Assembly: GCF_000020365.1 (NCBI RefSeq)
Contig: NC_012108.1
Location: forward strand, 2,232,001 to 2,296,000
Length of the DNA: 64,000 bases
From: Desulforapulum autotrophicum HRM2
GTDB taxonomy: Bacteria > Desulfobacterota > Desulfobacteria > Desulfobacterales > Desulfobacteraceae
Direction of reading: 5' to 3'
Part shown: piece by piece, positions 52,840 to 62,340 of the stretch
Numbering within the stretch: position 1 is the stretch's first letter
How the letters are laid out: every line of letters begins with the position of its first letter
Notes under the pieces: model-generated
Databases searched by the model: none
What the model saw: the letters and a program-made list of their open reading frames with translations, nothing else
What the model was told of the DNA's origin: nothing
Translations under genes and position numbers: made by a program

Positions 52840-53841
52840 ATGGATAAAACAAAAATAAATAAGAAAAAAAAGATATTGGTGACACGAAAATTTCCAGAGG
52901 TCGGCTTAAAATTGCTCGAACTGGCGGGGTTTGATCTGACCCTTCGATCAAGCGACCGGCCCATGGCTTTTACAGAGCTTGTTGAACGTTCAACGGGGCA
53001 CCAGGTAATCTTGTGCACGGTTGGCGATGGGATCAACAGGGCGTTCCTCGAACATTGCCGTCATTTGGAGCTGATTTCCCAGTTTGCCGTGGGGTTTGAC
53101 AATATCGATGTGGATACGGCCACACGCCTTGGCATTCCCGTGGCAAACACCCCGGATGTCATGAGCGAGGCAACGGCTGACATTGCTTTCGGGCTGATGA
53201 TTGCAACGGCAAGGAAAATGTTTTTTCTTCATAAAACCATTCTTAAGGGGGAATGGGGCTATTTTGAGCCAAAGGCAAATCTTGGCATGGAGTTGACGGG
53301 AAAAACCCTGGGTATCTTCGGTCTTGGCCGCATTGGGGAAAAAATGGCCCAACGGTGCAAAAACGCCTATGGCATGTCCGTGATCTACCACAGCCGTAAT
53401 CGGAACCGGACCGCGGAAAAACAACTTGGCGCCGTATGGGTGAGCTTTGACGAGTTACTGGCCCAAAGCGATGTTTTGTCTGTCCACTCTGTGTTGAGCG
53501 ATGACACCCGCCACCTCTTTGACCGAACCGCCTTTGAACGGATGAAATCCACCGCTATTTTTATCAATACGGCAAGGGGGGCGATTCACCAGGAGTTGGA
53601 TTTGATTGAGGCCCTTGTTGCAAAAGAGATCTGGGGTGCAGGGCTTGATGTTACAGACCCTGAACCCATGGCAGCGGACAATCCACTCTTGTCCATGGAT
53701 ACGGTTTGCGTGCTGCCCCATGTGGGATCGGCCACCATGGAGGCAAGGGATGCCATGTCACGGCTTGCGGCAGAAAATATTATTGAATTTTACACTAAGG
53801 GTTCAGTGACACATCTGGTGAACCCCGGGGTGTTCAACTAG
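52840..53841 (+). CDS. D-2-hydroxyacid dehydrogenase (glyoxylate/hydroxypyruvate reductase or PGDH-like)
   Basis: A 333-residue NAD-dependent dehydrogenase. The NAD loop is GIFGLGRIGEKMA (about 149-161). Catalytic residues are arginine in INTARGA (~243), glutamate in DVTDPEP (~272) and histidine in LPHVGSAT (~292). The substrate-side signature NTPDVMSEATADIAF fits the glycerate/glyoxylate reductase group better than 3-phosphoglycerate dehydrogenase, since there is no ACT domain. It follows the TPR gene by 9 bp, but this may be simple read-through. Its stop codon touches the hairpin repeat at 53839. Confidence 0.88.
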   Translation: MDKTKINKKKKILVTRKFPEVGLKLLELAGFDLTLRSSDRPMAFTELVERSTGHQVILCTVGDGINRAFLEHCRHLELISQFAVGFDNIDVDTATRLGIPVANTPDVMSEATADIAFGLMIATARKMFFLHKTILKGEWGYFEPKANLGMELTGKTLGIFGLGRIGEKMAQRCKNAYGMSVIYHSRNRNRTAEKQLGAVWVSFDELLAQSDVLSVHSVLSDDTRHLFDRTAFERMKSTAIFINTARGAIHQELDLIEALVAKEIWGAGLDVTDPEPMAADNPLLSMDTVCVLPHVGSATMEARDAMSRLAAENIIEFYTKGSVTHLVNPGVFN

Positions 53842-54021
53842 TGTTTGAACGAAAAATCACCCATCTGCGGCGTTGCTGCAAAATCCTGCCAAATTATAAG
53901 ATTGGCCTCACGTACAGTAGTACGCTCCGGTTTCAGAATTTTTTGCGCCTTGCATATGGGCAATTTTGTGAGCACAGCTCCTCTTCGAACCGCCCAAACA
54001 CAGGTTTCCGGTCAGCCACTA
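53839..54021. repeat. Long hairpin repeat between convergent genes (second member of type A)
   Basis: About 183 bp. The ends TAGTGTTTGAACGAAAAATC and, on the reverse strand, TAGTGGCTGACCGGAAACCT are imperfect inverted repeats. Inside, CCCATCTGCGGCGTTGCTGC pairs partly with GCGCCTTGCATATGGGC, and TCACGTACAGTAGTACGCTC forms the tip. It shares the CATCT..C..CGTTGC and GCGCCTTG.ATATG.GC blocks with 20838-21002. It fills the gap between two convergent genes and begins and ends at their stop codons. Confidence 0.72.
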
Positions 54022-54022
54022 A

Positions 54023-54985
54023 TTAACCCTCCTGTTTTGCAGGCTGTTCCACCGGGCGTTTTATTCCGTTTTTGTTGACCACGATAAGGCCTGTTGTAAC
54101 AAGGGCGATTGAAACCATCAGGTTTGCCGTGAGCGGTTCATTGAGCAGGAGGACGCCGAAAAATACGCCGGAAAGGGGCATGATAAAAACAAACGAGTGG
54201 AGCAGGGTTGTGCCGTAGCGTTTTACCAGGGTGTTCCAGGCGATAAAGGCAAAACTTGCCGTTACAAGTGCTTGATACACCATTGCGCTGATGATGTCCG
54301 GGTTGAGGAATCGAACCCTTTCATTGTCGACGAATAAACTGCCGATAATGAGCAAGGGCAGGGCAATTGCCATGGGGTAAAGTGTGATCTGTACGGGATG
54401 GAAATCGTGGATGATTCGTTTGACATAAACCGCGTTGCAACCCCAGAACAGAACAGCCGCAAGCACGATCATATCGCCTTCCAGCCCATGCCCTGTCAGG
54501 GTCACCTTATCGGAAAACAGGACAACAACACCGATGAAACCAATGAGAAGCCCGGTTGTTTTTTTCCAGGTAATGGTCTCGCCTGGAATAAAAAAATGGG
54601 CAAGCACCATGATAATAAAGGGAAGGGCGTTGGAGATCAGGGTGCCGTGGGAGGCGGTTGTCTTGCTCAGTCCTGTGTAAAAGAGAGCGAGCTGGCAGAA
54701 AAAGATGACGCCGGAGGGAACCAGCTTTAAGAATTGAATGGCTGTTATTTTCAGGGGCTTTTGGGTCGAAAAGGCCCATGCCCAGATGACAAGGGTCGCT
54801 ATAGAGAACCTCAGGGCGGCCGTGGTATAGATACCAAGTCCCACCAGGCTGATTTTGATGGCAACGGCATTGGCGCCAAACAGGACGCAGAGAAAGGCGG
54901 TGTATATTGCCGTTACTGGTGGCAGGGAGGTCTGCTCGACCATGGGCTGGCTAACGGTCAACCTCCTCACCATTTGCCATGACAA
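54023..54985 (-). CDS. EamA/DMT-family transporter
   Basis: Up to 320 residues with ten membrane helices in two EamA repeats. The first repeat starts TAIYTAFLCVLFGANAVAIK and the second around residue 165 with LAAVLFWGCNAVYVKR. The family exports amino acids, metabolites or drugs. The longest frame needs TTG 54985; ATG at 54973 or at 54943 is more likely, and the latter would begin MVEQTSLPPV, directly before the first helix. It is divergent from the LarA-like gene, so 54986-55091 should hold both promoters. Substrate unknown. Confidence 0.85.
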   Translation of the reverse strand: MSWQMVRRLTVSQPMVEQTSLPPVTAIYTAFLCVLFGANAVAIKISLVGLGIYTTAALRFSIATLVIWAWAFSTQKPLKITAIQFLKLVPSGVIFFCQLALFYTGLSKTTASHGTLISNALPFIIMVLAHFFIPGETITWKKTTGLLIGFIGVVVLFSDKVTLTGHGLEGDMIVLAAVLFWGCNAVYVKRIIHDFHPVQITLYPMAIALPLLIIGSLFVDNERVRFLNPDIISAMVYQALVTASFAFIAWNTLVKRYGTTLLHSFVFIMPLSGVFFGVLLLNEPLTANLMVSIALVTTGLIVVNKNGIKRPVEQPAKQEG

Positions 54986-55091
54986 TTAATTTCATTGCCT
55001 TCTCCTTGTTCCAGGGGTTATCGTTTCTGCATATCTATCAGTAAAAGCGGTTGTTTTCAAGTGTGCATATAAAGATTTATGGGGAGAAACA

Positions 55092-56366
55092 GTGGTTAAG
55101 ATACCGGTTCCGAAAGGGATTAAGTTTCCCGGCATGTACCAGATTCGCCAGGGGTTTGACGTTCCCCCTGGCATTGATGTGACACGGGCTGTGGACGGGC
55201 AGTGGCAACGGATAAAAGGGACCCTTGCCCTGGCACCTGGGGCCCGGATAGCCGTGGGTGTGGGCAGTCGCGGGTTGTCAAACCTGCCTGAAATTGTCCG
55301 GGCTGTTGTGGCAAAGTTAAAGGATGCCGGTGCCCGGCCCTTTATCACCTCGGCCATGGGTTCCCACGGAGGGGCAACGGCCCAGGGCCAGGTGGCAGTG
55401 CTTGCCCAGCTGGGCATCACCAGGGAAAGTGTCGGTGCCCCTGTGGAGGTGACCATGGATGTGGTGTCAATGGGTGAGGCGGATGGAATTCCCCTGTATA
55501 TAGACCGGCTGGCCCACGGGGCCGACGGCATTGTGCTGATCAACCGGGTAAAGCCCCACACGGATTTTACCGGACCCGTTGAGAGCGGGATTATTAAAAT
55601 GCTCGTCATCGGACTTGGTAACCAGAAGGGGGCTGATTTTTATCACCAGACAGCCGTTGGAAGAGATTTTTACGATATGATCATTACGGCCGGTCGCAGG
55701 CTTTTGACAAAAACAAAATTTTTGTTTGGTGTGGCCCTGGTGGAAAATCAGGACCACCAGACCTGTGACATTCAGATGGCGATTCCGGCAAAGATCGAAG
55801 CGATGGAAATAGATTTGCTGAAAAAGGCACGCAGCCTGTTACCCCGGCTTCCTCTGGATGAGATTGATCTTTTGATCGTGGATGAAATGGGAAAGGATAT
55901 CAGTGGTGCGGGCATGGACCCCAACGTGGTGGGCGGCAGGGGCAGTTGTGTGTGGAGTGCCAACCGACCCTGGCCGAAAATCACACGCATTTTTGCCAGA
56001 AGCCTTACCCGGGCCACAAAGGGGAATGCCTCGGGTCTTGGCATGGTCCATGTCACCACACCCAGGCTTGTTGAAATGATTGACATGCAGGCCACTGCCA
56101 TCAATGCCATCACTGCTTCCTGCCCTGAAGACTGCCGGATACCCATGACCCTGGCCACGGAAAAAGAGGCGGTTGTTGCAGCCCTGATGACCATTGGCCC
56201 TTATACCCCTGAAGATGTGCGCATCGTTCATATTCAAAACACGCTTCACCTTGATCATATGAGGGTTTCAGAGGGGTGTCTTGTCGGCCTGGTCAACAAT
56301 CCAGATATAACCATAACCTCTGAATCCTCTCCCCTGGCCTTTGATGCCTCCGGTAACCTGGTATAA
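55092..56366 (+). CDS. LarA-type nickel-dependent racemase (DUF2088)
   Basis: A 424-residue protein starting at GTG 55092 with GGGGAG upstream. Family motifs in order: GARIAVGVGSRGLSNLP, ITSAMGSHGGATAQGQ (about 95-110, with H near 102), LINRVKPHTDFTG (about 150-162), and SGIIKMLVIGLGNQKGAD (~165-182). These hold the lysines and histidines that bind the nickel-pincer cofactor in LarA. LarA interconverts D- and L-lactate; relatives act on other 2-hydroxyacids. The cofactor genes larB, larC and larE are not in the window. With the 2-hydroxyacid dehydrogenase before and GlcD/GlcF after, hydroxyacid use is the likely theme. Confidence 0.85.
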   Translation: MVKIPVPKGIKFPGMYQIRQGFDVPPGIDVTRAVDGQWQRIKGTLALAPGARIAVGVGSRGLSNLPEIVRAVVAKLKDAGARPFITSAMGSHGGATAQGQVAVLAQLGITRESVGAPVEVTMDVVSMGEADGIPLYIDRLAHGADGIVLINRVKPHTDFTGPVESGIIKMLVIGLGNQKGADFYHQTAVGRDFYDMIITAGRRLLTKTKFLFGVALVENQDHQTCDIQMAIPAKIEAMEIDLLKKARSLLPRLPLDEIDLLIVDEMGKDISGAGMDPNVVGGRGSCVWSANRPWPKITRIFARSLTRATKGNASGLGMVHVTTPRLVEMIDMQATAINAITASCPEDCRIPMTLATEKEAVVAALMTIGPYTPEDVRIVHIQNTLHLDHMRVSEGCLVGLVNNPDITITSESSPLAFDASGNLV

Positions 56367-56725
56367 ATGGCACGGCCTGATCAGATACCATGCTTCGGCC
56401 ATGGGGGTATACGAAATTCGTATCATTCCGGCGACCGAAAGGAGGTTTTGCCCTTCGCTCAGTCTCGCAGCCCGTCCTGGGCTGCTCCGAGGGAAACGGC
56501 AGCTCCTTCAGCGTCCATGCTGACCGCTGCCGTTTAATCCGCTACGGGCAAAATCTCCTCCCGGTCGCCTCTGCTGTTGAAGGTTCAAGGTTCAAGTTTC
56601 GTTGTGTCTGCCAGGACATGTGGGTCATATAAAATATTGTGGACATCACCTCCCAAATAAGTGTATATTTAACTCTTTATCTTTGATGCTGGTGGAAAAC
56701 TGTAAAAATTTAAGGGGTTGTAAAA
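56367..56725. other. Gap with a large hairpin repeat and the hisC promoter region
   Basis: 359 bp. The first 200 bp hold the hairpin at 56430-56569 and the small direct duplication AAGGTTCAAGGTTCAAG (56579-56595). The last 90 bp before the hisC-like gene is AT-rich and probably its promoter. No gene is called; short open frames here come from the GC-rich repeat. Confidence 0.6.
56430..56569. repeat. Hairpin repeat with 29-bp inverted ends (type B)
   Basis: The left end GGCGACCGAAAGGAGGTTTT (then GCCCTTCGC) matches the reverse complement of the right end, GGCGACCGGGAGGAGATTTT (then GCCCGTAGC), with 24 of 29 positions identical. Inside, AAACGGCAGC (56494-56503) and GCTGCCGTTT (56527-56536) form a second stem. 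It is 140 bp long, non-coding and unrelated to the type A repeats. Confidence 0.75.
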
Positions 56726-57859
56726 ATGGTGGCCATGGAACAATTATTTGATTTTAAAGACCTTGCCAGGGAAAATGTCGCAGACATGCTTCCCTATATT
56801 CCGGGTAAACCCATTTTAGAGGTTCAGGAGGCCTATGGACTTGGCAAGGTGATCAAGCTTTCATCCAATGAATGCCCGTTTGATCTGCCTTCGGGGCTTG
56901 GTCAGGCCCTTGCAAAGGCCGTGACCACGGGCAACCGCTATCCTGATGCCCTGTGCCGTCGTTTGCGGGCAAAGACGGCAATTAAGCTCGGGGTTGGGGA
57001 AGAGAATCTGATCTTTGCCAATGGTGCGGAAGAGGGAATTCGGCTGATCGCCCAGATCTTTTTAAACCACGGAGACACGGCCATTATTCCAACGCCTATT
57101 TTTGATGCCTACAGTGTGGCCACACGGCTCATGGGCGCAACTGAAATCTGTCTACCCCTTAATAATTATCGGATTGATCTGGATGCCGTGCTCGAGGCGT
57201 GTGACAAAAACAGCGGGGTCAAGCTTGTCTGGCTCTGCTCTCCGTCAAACCCCACGGGGGATATCCTGAAAAAGCGTGAGTTGGACGCCTTTCTGGCCCG
57301 GCTTCCCCAAAATATTATCGTGGTTCTGGACGAGGCCTATGCCGAGTTTGTCACGGATGACCAGGCAGTACGCACCGAGGATTACCTGGGCAAAGATCCC
57401 AGGGTCATGGGCCTGAGAACCTTTTCCAAGGCCTATGGTCTGGCGGGGTTCCGCATTGGATACCTGGTTGCAGATCCCGGGGTTATTGAGCTTGTGAACA
57501 ATGTCAAGCTGCCCTTCAATGTCAATACCCAGGCCCTTGTTGCCGCAGAATATATGCTTGATGAACAGACATTTGCGGCAAACCATGTAGCCCTTGTGGT
57601 CAAAGAGCGGGAGTTCATGCGCACCGAGCTTTGCAAGCGCGGCTTTGAAGTGCCTGAATCCCAGGGAAACTTTCTGTTTGTGAAAATTCCAGAAGATTTG
57701 AATAAAAACGGGCAGGATATATTCAAGCTGCTGCTGCCCAAGGGGTTGATTGTCCGTCCGGGAACGGCCTTTGGGGTGTCCCAGTATTTTAGAATGTCCC
57801 TGGGAACAAGGGAGGATAATCTGTTGTTCCTGGCGGCGTTTGACCGGGTGCTGGCCTGA
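56726..57859 (+). CDS. hisC: Histidinol-phosphate aminotransferase family protein
   Basis: A 377-residue PLP-dependent class I/II aminotransferase. IKLSSNECPFDLP (about 41-53) is the HisC N-terminal signature in slightly altered form (N-E-N-P is usual). NGAEEGIRLIAQ, WLCSPSNPTG (about 171-180), VLDEAYAEF (~196-204) and RTFSKAYGLAGFRIGY (PLP lysine near 237, then the phosphate-binding arginine) follow in order. It converts imidazole-acetol phosphate to histidinol phosphate, or acts on aromatic amino acids. No other his gene is near; the amino-acid importer that follows makes a role in aromatic or other amino-acid metabolism equally possible. Confidence 0.87.
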   Translation: MVAMEQLFDFKDLARENVADMLPYIPGKPILEVQEAYGLGKVIKLSSNECPFDLPSGLGQALAKAVTTGNRYPDALCRRLRAKTAIKLGVGEENLIFANGAEEGIRLIAQIFLNHGDTAIIPTPIFDAYSVATRLMGATEICLPLNNYRIDLDAVLEACDKNSGVKLVWLCSPSNPTGDILKKRELDAFLARLPQNIIVVLDEAYAEFVTDDQAVRTEDYLGKDPRVMGLRTFSKAYGLAGFRIGYLVADPGVIELVNNVKLPFNVNTQALVAAEYMLDEQTFAANHVALVVKEREFMRTELCKRGFEVPESQGNFLFVKIPEDLNKNGQDIFKLLLPKGLIVRPGTAFGVSQYFRMSLGTREDNLLFLAAFDRVLA

Positions 57860-57927
57860 AGAAAGGTGAGTTTTGGCATCAGGCTTTGGGTGTTGTTGCT
57901 TTTACTTGAACTAAAATTTAAAGGAGA

Positions 57928-58686
57928 TTGAAAATGAAGCAGATTTTTGGTTTTTTGTTGATGCTGGGGCTGTGCATGACAAGTGTTGCCAACGCAGGTG
58001 ATACCATTGTGGTGGGAACCTCGGCGGATTATCCGCCCTATGAGTTCACCGATGCCACTGGGGCATTTGTCGGTTTTGATATGGATCTGGTCCGTGCCAT
58101 TGGCGACAAGATTGGTAAAAAGGTCAAGATTGTTGACATGGGGTTTGATACCCTGATCGCAGGATTGCAGAACAAAAAAATTGATGTGGTCATTGCCGCC
58201 ATGCAGGCAAGTGATGAGCGCAGGAAAAAGGTGGATTTTTCCATCACCTACCATGACATCAAAGACGCACTCCTGGTAAAGGCTGATTCCGACATTCAGA
58301 TTAAGTCTGTTTATGACATTGCAGGATATAAGGTCGCCTCTCAGACCGGGACGATCCAGGAGAAATGGATCCAGGATAACCTGGTCAAAACAGGGAAGCT
58401 TGCCGCTGAGAATTATTTTTCCTACGAACGGGTGGACAACGCAGCCATGGACGTCAAGGCTGGCCGTGTGGATGTGCTGCACATCATTGCTGATCCTGCC
58501 ATTTCCCTTGCCGAGAAGAACAGCCTCAAGATTGCCCTGATCACAACGGAAACCGTTTCTGCAGGCCAGAGTCTTGCTGTAACCAAGGGCAACACCGCGC
58601 TTTTGTCCGAAATCAACAAGGCCATTGAAGCCCTCAAGGCGGACGGATCATTGAAAAAACTGATGGACAAGTATAAGCTGCTGTAA
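57928..58686 (+). CDS. Polar amino-acid ABC transporter, substrate-binding protein
   Basis: A 252-residue periplasmic binding protein of family 3 (SBP_bac_3). Residues 1-22 are a signal peptide (LLMLGLCMTSVANA). VGTSADYPPYEFTDATGAFVG, then GFDMDLVRAIGDKIGKKV reads in the family way; D near 159 and R near 80 (DERRKKVDFSITY) are at the positions that hold the amino-acid ammonium and carboxylate groups. AAGGAGATTG precedes ATG 57928. First gene of a four-gene importer operon, 68 bp after the hisC-like gene. Confidence 0.93.
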   Translation: MKMKQIFGFLLMLGLCMTSVANAGDTIVVGTSADYPPYEFTDATGAFVGFDMDLVRAIGDKIGKKVKIVDMGFDTLIAGLQNKKIDVVIAAMQASDERRKKVDFSITYHDIKDALLVKADSDIQIKSVYDIAGYKVASQTGTIQEKWIQDNLVKTGKLAAENYFSYERVDNAAMDVKAGRVDVLHIIADPAISLAEKNSLKIALITTETVSAGQSLAVTKGNTALLSEINKAIEALKADGSLKKLMDKYKLL

Positions 58687-58696
58687 CCTGCCAACC

Positions 58697-59338
58697 ATGG
58701 AATCTTTTTTTAAAATGATGCAGTTTCTGCTGCCGGGCCTGGGGGTTACCCTGTGTGTAACTCTTATTGCGCTTTTCATGGGTTGCTGCATCGGTGCAAT
58801 CATGGCTGTTCTAAGGGTGTATGGTGGTGTTACCGCAAGGACGATTGCCACAAGCTACAGCATTGTGGTGCGGGCAATCCCTGTGGTTGTGATTATTTTT
58901 ATTCTCTATTTTGTCGTTTCAGAATTCGTTGATCTCTCACCGTTCATGTCAGGGGCCCTGGCCCTTGGGTTTGCAAGCGGCGCCTACCAGACGGAAATCT
59001 TCAGGGGGGCCATTTTATCCGTGCCCCAGGGTCAGATGACGGCAGCCCGGGGCATCGGCATGGGCCGGGCCAAGGCCATTCGTTGCATCATTATGCCCCA
59101 GGCCATGAGAATAGCCATCCCCTCACTTATTAATGAAGTCTCCCTGGTGTTAAAGGATTCGTCCCTGGTGTTTGTCATTGGGGTGCCTGAGCTTTTGCGA
59201 AGGGCCCAGTATGCAAGCGCCAGCACCATGGAGCCGTTGCTGGCTTTTGGCACGGCTGCCCTTTTTTACATCCTTTTGACCCTTGTGTTGAGCAAGGTGC
59301 TTGAGGCGATTGAACAACGGTTTGCCGTCAGCTTCTGA
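58697..59338 (+). CDS. Polar amino-acid ABC transporter, permease 1
   Basis: A 213-residue HisM/HisQ-type permease with five membrane helices. [14 protein letters not shown] followed by [20 protein letters not shown] (about 95-130) is the EAA loop that docks on the ATPase. It starts 10 bp after the binding-protein gene. The importer has two different permeases, this one and the product at 60144, with the ATPase gene between them, as in several glutamine and histidine type systems. Confidence 0.93.
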   Translation: MESFFKMMQFLLPGLGVTLCVTLIALFMGCCIGAIMAVLRVYGGVTARTIATSYSIVVRAIPVVVIIFILYFVVSEFVDLSPFMSGALALGFASGAYQTEIFRGAILSVPQGQMTAARGIGMGRAKAIRCIIMPQAMRIAIPSLINEVSLVLKDSSLVFVIGVPELLRRAQYASASTMEPLLAFGTAALFYILLTLVLSKVLEAIEQRFAVSF

Positions 59339-59397
59339 CAGATACAGGACTGCCTCCCAAAAATCGATGGGGAATACAAAACGGAAACAAACAACCA

Positions 59398-60147
59398 ATG
59401 ATTAAACCAGTACTACGCATAAAAAATCTGCACAAATCCTTTGGTAAAATGGCGGTGATCAAGGGCGTCAGCTTTGACGTCGCCCCTTCAGAAGTGATTG
59501 TGGTTATCGGCAGCAGCGGTACTGGCAAGAGTACCATGCTCCAGTGTCTCAACCTCTTGCACCGGCCCGATTCCGGTCAGATTTTTCTGGAGGAAGAAGA
59601 GATTACCGCCCCCAATGTTGATGAGGACAGGGTCCGCCAGCAGATGGGAATGGTTTTCCAGGAGTTTAATCTGTTCAACCACCTGAGCGTGATCAACAAT
59701 GTGGCCATCGGCATGGTCAAGGTGCTGGGCGTTCCCGCTGGAGATGCTCGACAAAAGGCCATGGAAGAGCTTGCCCGGGTGGGCATGGCAGACCACCAGG
59801 ACAAATACCCGGCCCAGCTGTCCGGCGGGCAAAAACAGCGGGTGGGCATTGCCAGGGCCCTTGGCATGAACCCCAAGGTCATGCTGTTTGACGAGCCCAC
59901 CTCGGCCCTGGACCCTGAACTCACGGGAGAGGTGCTGACCGTGATGCAGCGGCTGGCAGCCGATGGCATGACCATGGTGATTGTCTCCCATGAGATGGGG
60001 TTTGCAAGGGAGGTTGCGGACCGGGTGATCTTCATGGAAAATGGACATATTGAAGAGCAGGGCACCCCGGATCAGCTGTTCAACAATCCCGATTCCGAGC
60101 GAACCCGGGCGTTTTTGTCGCTGATCAATCCAGGGCAAGCCCAATGA
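59398..60147 (+). CDS. Polar amino-acid ABC transporter, ATPase
   Basis: A 249-residue GlnQ/HisP-like ATPase. Walker [10 protein letters not shown] (~38-46), Q-loop [10 protein letters not shown], signature [16 protein letters not shown] (~141), Walker [15 protein letters not shown] (~162) and switch [14 protein letters not shown] are all present. It overlaps the next permease gene by 4 bp (ATGA). Confidence 0.95.
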   Translation: MIKPVLRIKNLHKSFGKMAVIKGVSFDVAPSEVIVVIGSSGTGKSTMLQCLNLLHRPDSGQIFLEEEEITAPNVDEDRVRQQMGMVFQEFNLFNHLSVINNVAIGMVKVLGVPAGDARQKAMEELARVGMADHQDKYPAQLSGGQKQRVGIARALGMNPKVMLFDEPTSALDPELTGEVLTVMQRLAADGMTMVIVSHEMGFAREVADRVIFMENGHIEEQGTPDQLFNNPDSERTRAFLSLINPGQAQ

Positions 60148-60824
60148 ACGAATTTTTGGCATATGCCGCCATGGCCCTGCCTGAAATGCTCCAGGGAACC
60201 GTGATTACCCTGAAACTTACGGCCGGTGCCCTGCTTATCGGTATTCTTATCGGACTGCCCCTCTCCCTTGTGCGGGTCTATGGTGGTAAGCTGTTGCAGC
60301 CATTTTGTTCGGCCTACCTGACCCTTTTCCGGGGAACACCCCTTTTGGTACAGCTCTTTGTGGTTTACTATGGATTGCCCGAGCTGGGCATCTCTTTTTC
60401 CCGCATGACAGCGGCCTTTCTTACCCTTGGATGCAACAGTGCCGCCTACCAGTGTGAATATTTCCGTGGGGCCATTCAGGCCGTTTCAAAGGGTCAGATG
60501 AGGGCGGCAAGGGGGATCGGCATGAGTAAACTCCAGGGCATCCGGCATATTATCCTTCCCCAGGCATTGCGCCTTGTGATACCGGCCTGGTCCAATGAAT
60601 TTATTGCCATGGTAAAATACACGGCCATTGTTTTTCTCATTGCTGTACCGGACCTCATGAGTCGGGCCAAGATTTTATCCAGCCAGAATTTTGCCCCCAT
60701 TCAGACTTACATTCTTGTGGCGCTGATCTACCTTGTGCTGGTGGGTACCTTGAGCCTGGGGCTTCACTTTGTGCAGCAACGACTTGCCGTGCCCGGGTTT
60801 GATTTTGGCCAGGACGCCCGGTGA
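60144..60824 (+). CDS. Polar amino-acid ABC transporter, permease 2
   Basis: A 226-residue permease with the HisM/GlnP plan. [22 protein letters not shown] (two adjoining parts near 57-78) and [12 protein letters not shown] then [20 protein letters not shown] form the EAA loop. It is coupled to the ATPase gene through an ATGA overlap, and completes a heterodimeric importer. Substrate not determinable; a polar or charged amino acid is usual. Confidence 0.93.
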   Translation: MNEFLAYAAMALPEMLQGTVITLKLTAGALLIGILIGLPLSLVRVYGGKLLQPFCSAYLTLFRGTPLLVQLFVVYYGLPELGISFSRMTAAFLTLGCNSAAYQCEYFRGAIQAVSKGQMRAARGIGMSKLQGIRHIILPQALRLVIPAWSNEFIAMVKYTAIVFLIAVPDLMSRAKILSSQNFAPIQTYILVALIYLVLVGTLSLGLHFVQQRLAVPGFDFGQDAR

Positions 60825-60889
60825 TGGTAAAGAATAGAGATGATAAAGAATAAAATAGAACCGGTTCTGGAGCTGGATGGGGGCATGGG

Positions 60890-62320
60890 ATGAAACAATG
60901 TCGGCAAACAGAGTTAGAGCGTGACCTGACGGCTCTTTTGGGCAGGGATAATTGTCTGTTCTCCCTGGAAGATTTGTGGACCTATTCGTTTGATGCAAGT
61001 AAACAGCGGGCATTGCCCGATGCCGTGGTTTTCCCCCTGTGTACAGATCAGGTGTGCGCTGTCATGGCCTATGCCCATGAACATGGAATACCTGTAGTGC
61101 CAAGGGGGGCAGGGTCAGGTCTTACCGGGGGTGCTGTTCCGGCCCACGGCGGCATTGTCATGGTGCTTGAACGGATGAATAAAATCATCGAGCTTGACAC
61201 CGACAACCTGTGTGCCGTGGTGGAAACCGGGGTGGTAACCGCCCTTCTCCAGGCAGCTGCGGCCAAGGCCGGGCTGTTTTATCCGCCCGACCCTGCAAGC
61301 CAGGCGTTTTCCACCATTGGTGGCAATATCGCTGAAAACGCAGGGGGTATGCGGGCCGCAAAATACGGGGTCACCAAACAATATGTGCTGGGACTTGAGG
61401 TCGTGTTGCCCAATGGCGATTTGATCAAGCTGGGTTCCAAATGCATCAAGGACGTTGCAGGCTATTCCATGACTGAGCTGTTTGTGGGGTCAGAAGGCAC
61501 CTTTGGTATCATTACCCAGGCCATTGTCAAACTTGTGACCCTGCCTGAGACTGTTAAAACCCTGGCCGTCTGTTTTGGCAGCATTCAGGATGCGGGCCGG
61601 GTGGTCCCACAGGTGTTAAAAAGCGGGGTTGTTCCCTGTACCCTGGAGTTCATCGACGCAGCCTGTTTAAAGGCGGTCCTGGACGTGGACCCGCTCCACG
61701 GATGCGAACATCAGATCCATGGGTCAACTAAAGCCATGCTGTTGATCGAGGTCGATGGATCAGCCCAGGTTGTGGAAAAGGATGCACAGACGATTCTTGA
61801 TATTTGCAGAGAATCCAACATGCTCAGTTTCCGCCTGGCCCAGACGGCCAAAGAACGTGAGAGCCTGTGGCAGGTAAGACGCTCGATCCACGGAGCCATC
61901 ATGGGGTTGTGCCCCAAATGGCTGGAAGAAGATATTTCCGTTCCCCCGGCATCCATTCCCCTGATGCTGGAAAAACTCCAGGATCTGGCCCAAAAGGAGA
62001 ATCTGCGGATTTTGTGTTTTGGCCATTATGCCGACGGTAATATCCATTTGAGCGCATCTGAACAAGAGGCACCCTTGACCGCTGAACGGGCCCGGACGGT
62101 CAAGGGTCTGATCTTTTCTGAAACGGTGAAACTGGGTGGCAGGATTGCCGCAGAACACGGCATTGGCACTGCCAAAAAAGAGTATCTGGGGCTTAACCTG
62201 GATGACGCCACCCTTAACTTTGCAATGAAGCTCAAACAAATGGTCGATCCCAAGGGGCTGCTCAATCCAGGCAAAGTCTTTCCAGAAAAAGTTTGGAATT
62301 CAGCCTATGGGTTGGATTAG
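60890..62320 (+). CDS. glcD: FAD-linked oxidase, GlcD-type (glycolate/D-lactate dehydrogenase subunit)
   Basis: A 476-residue flavoprotein of the FAD_binding_4 / FAD-oxidase C family. VVPRGAGSGLTGGAVP (about 66-81) is the FAD pyrophosphate site, TIGGNIAENAGGMRAAKYG (~139-157) and GSEGTFGIIT (~196-205) follow. The C-terminal part has HYADGNIHL (~375, substrate histidine and metal site) and AAEHGIGTAKKEYL (~418-431). Such proteins oxidise glycolate, D-lactate or related 2-hydroxyacids and pass electrons to an iron-sulfur partner, here the next gene. In sulfate reducers the pair commonly acts as D-lactate dehydrogenase. Confidence 0.9.
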   Translation: MKQCRQTELERDLTALLGRDNCLFSLEDLWTYSFDASKQRALPDAVVFPLCTDQVCAVMAYAHEHGIPVVPRGAGSGLTGGAVPAHGGIVMVLERMNKIIELDTDNLCAVVETGVVTALLQAAAAKAGLFYPPDPASQAFSTIGGNIAENAGGMRAAKYGVTKQYVLGLEVVLPNGDLIKLGSKCIKDVAGYSMTELFVGSEGTFGIITQAIVKLVTLPETVKTLAVCFGSIQDAGRVVPQVLKSGVVPCTLEFIDAACLKAVLDVDPLHGCEHQIHGSTKAMLLIEVDGSAQVVEKDAQTILDICRESNMLSFRLAQTAKERESLWQVRRSIHGAIMGLCPKWLEEDISVPPASIPLMLEKLQDLAQKENLRILCFGHYADGNIHLSASEQEAPLTAERARTVKGLIFSETVKLGGRIAAEHGIGTAKKEYLGLNLDDATLNFAMKLKQMVDPKGLLNPGKVFPEKVWNSAYGLD

Positions 62321-62340
62321 AGGGATTGTCCTTTAAACAG

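Noticed and set aside
56341-56632. Overlapping 60- and 80-codon frames between the LarA-like and hisC-like genes
   Set aside because: Both are produced by the GC-rich hairpin repeat and are not gene-like.
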